A program made the translations under genes and the position numbers. Shown in pieces: positions 5,618 to 5,971 of a stretch of 5,971 nt of DNA (position 1 is its first letter; each line of letters starts with the position of its first letter). Below the pieces are notes generated by a model. It had not been told where the DNA came from and did not search any database. It worked only from the letters and a program-made list of their open reading frames with translations. The stretch is taken from assembly GCA_024280875.1 (NCBI GenBank), contig JAJRPH010000114.1, positions 1 through 5,971 on the forward strand, read 5' to 3'. Origin of the DNA: Deltaproteobacteria bacterium. Lineage in GTDB: Bacteria; Desulfobacterota; Desulfobacteria; Desulfobacterales; Desulfosalsimonadaceae.

Positions 5618-5971
5618 ATGCTAAATACGGATAATAAAAAGACCGGAGCGGTCCTGGTGCAGGGTGGCGGTATTGCCGGTGTACAGGCATCTCTTGACCT
5701 TGCGAATTCCGGTTTCAAAGTTTATTTGATCGAACGTTCGGCGGCCATCGGTGGAATAATGTCCCACCTGGATAAAACATTTCCCACAGGCGATTGCGCT
5801 ACCTGTATTGTATCACCCAAGCTGGTGGAGTGTGCCCGAAACCTGAACGTTGAAATCATAACGAATTCCGAATTGATGAATATAGAGGGGTCTCCCGGCC
5901 ATTTCACGGCCACTGTCAAACAATCTCCCAGCTTTGTTGATGCAAAGATATGTAATGATTGCGGTGACTGT
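5618..5971 (+). CDS. hdrA: Heterodisulfide reductase subunit A-like flavoprotein (N-terminal part, cut by window edge)
   Basis: The first 118 residues are visible and the frame is open at the edge. Residues 12-39 form a Rossmann FAD-binding unit with GGGIAG (16-21) and a glutamate (E39) ending the second strand. IGGIMSHLDKTFPTGDCATC (44-63) and the following IVSPKLVE are the hallmark HdrA cysteine segment, with C60 and C63. The last visible residues C112-x2-C115-x2-C118 begin an inserted ferredoxin-type [4Fe-4S] motif. FAD binding starts near residue 12, so there is no N-terminal iron-sulfur extension before it. GGGA at 5601-5604 (overlapping the hdrB stop) is a distant ribosome binding site, 13 bases from ATG. 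HdrA carries FAD and clusters and is the electron-bifurcating unit in Hdr complexes. Total length, other domains and any downstream partner cannot be seen. Confidence 0.9.
   Translation, partial: MLNTDNKKTGAVLVQGGGIAGVQASLDLANSGFKVYLIERSAAIGGIMSHLDKTFPTGDCATCIVSPKLVECARNLNVEIITNSELMNIEGSPGHFTATVKQSPSFVDAKICNDCGDC

Noticed and set aside
1..5971. CRISPR array, tRNA, rRNA or insertion-sequence transposase
   Set aside because: No evenly spaced repeats, no cloverleaf or rRNA signatures and no transposase-like frame were found on reading through both strands.

Overview
The window looks like part of the chromosome of an anaerobic Desulfobacterota bacterium, most likely a sulfate reducer of the Desulfobacterales type. 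This rests on gene content recalled from that group: a glutamate-synthase-like protein directly followed by heterodisulfide reductase (Hdr) C, B and A genes. It also fits the moderate G+C coding DNA separated by AT-rich intergenic stretches full of palindromes. The taxonomic call is inference, since no marker gene is present.

Layout: positions 3-86 are probably the last codons of an upstream gene. Positions 87-519 hold no convincing gene, but contain an imperfect inverted repeat of the 'CATTGCG...CGTAATG' kind (166-256) and a perfect 13-bp palindrome (433-464). Positions 520-1075 are a broken gene for the FMN-binding domain of glutamate synthase. It has a one-base frameshift near 687-691, appears to have lost the core of the catalytic barrel, and ends early. 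Positions 1076-1498 are non-coding but busy. They hold a textbook sigma70 promoter (1110-1138), a candidate structured RNA (about 1145-1242) ending in a strong intrinsic terminator, and then a cluster of short palindromes.

From 1499 to the window end, four genes on the + strand are packed with gaps of 3 to 17 bases and form an apparent operon. They are a class II glutamine amidotransferase plus GXGXG-domain protein (882 aa, GltB-like but without the FMN barrel), HdrC, HdrB, and the start of HdrA, which is cut by the window edge.

Functional reading: the amidotransferase would release ammonia from glutamine, and the GXGXG domain is the beta-helix scaffold found at the C-terminus of glutamate synthase. 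The FMN barrel that should join them is absent from the protein and present upstream only as a wreck, so an intact barrel subunit must be encoded elsewhere (perhaps just past HdrA) or the enzyme does something else. The adjoining HdrC-HdrB-HdrA module would carry electrons through iron-sulfur clusters and FAD. The window therefore suggests a glutamate-synthase-like reaction wired to an Hdr electron-transfer (possibly bifurcating) complex. The less expected item is the promoter-hairpin-terminator unit at 1110-1242, which could be a small RNA or an attenuating leader for the operon.
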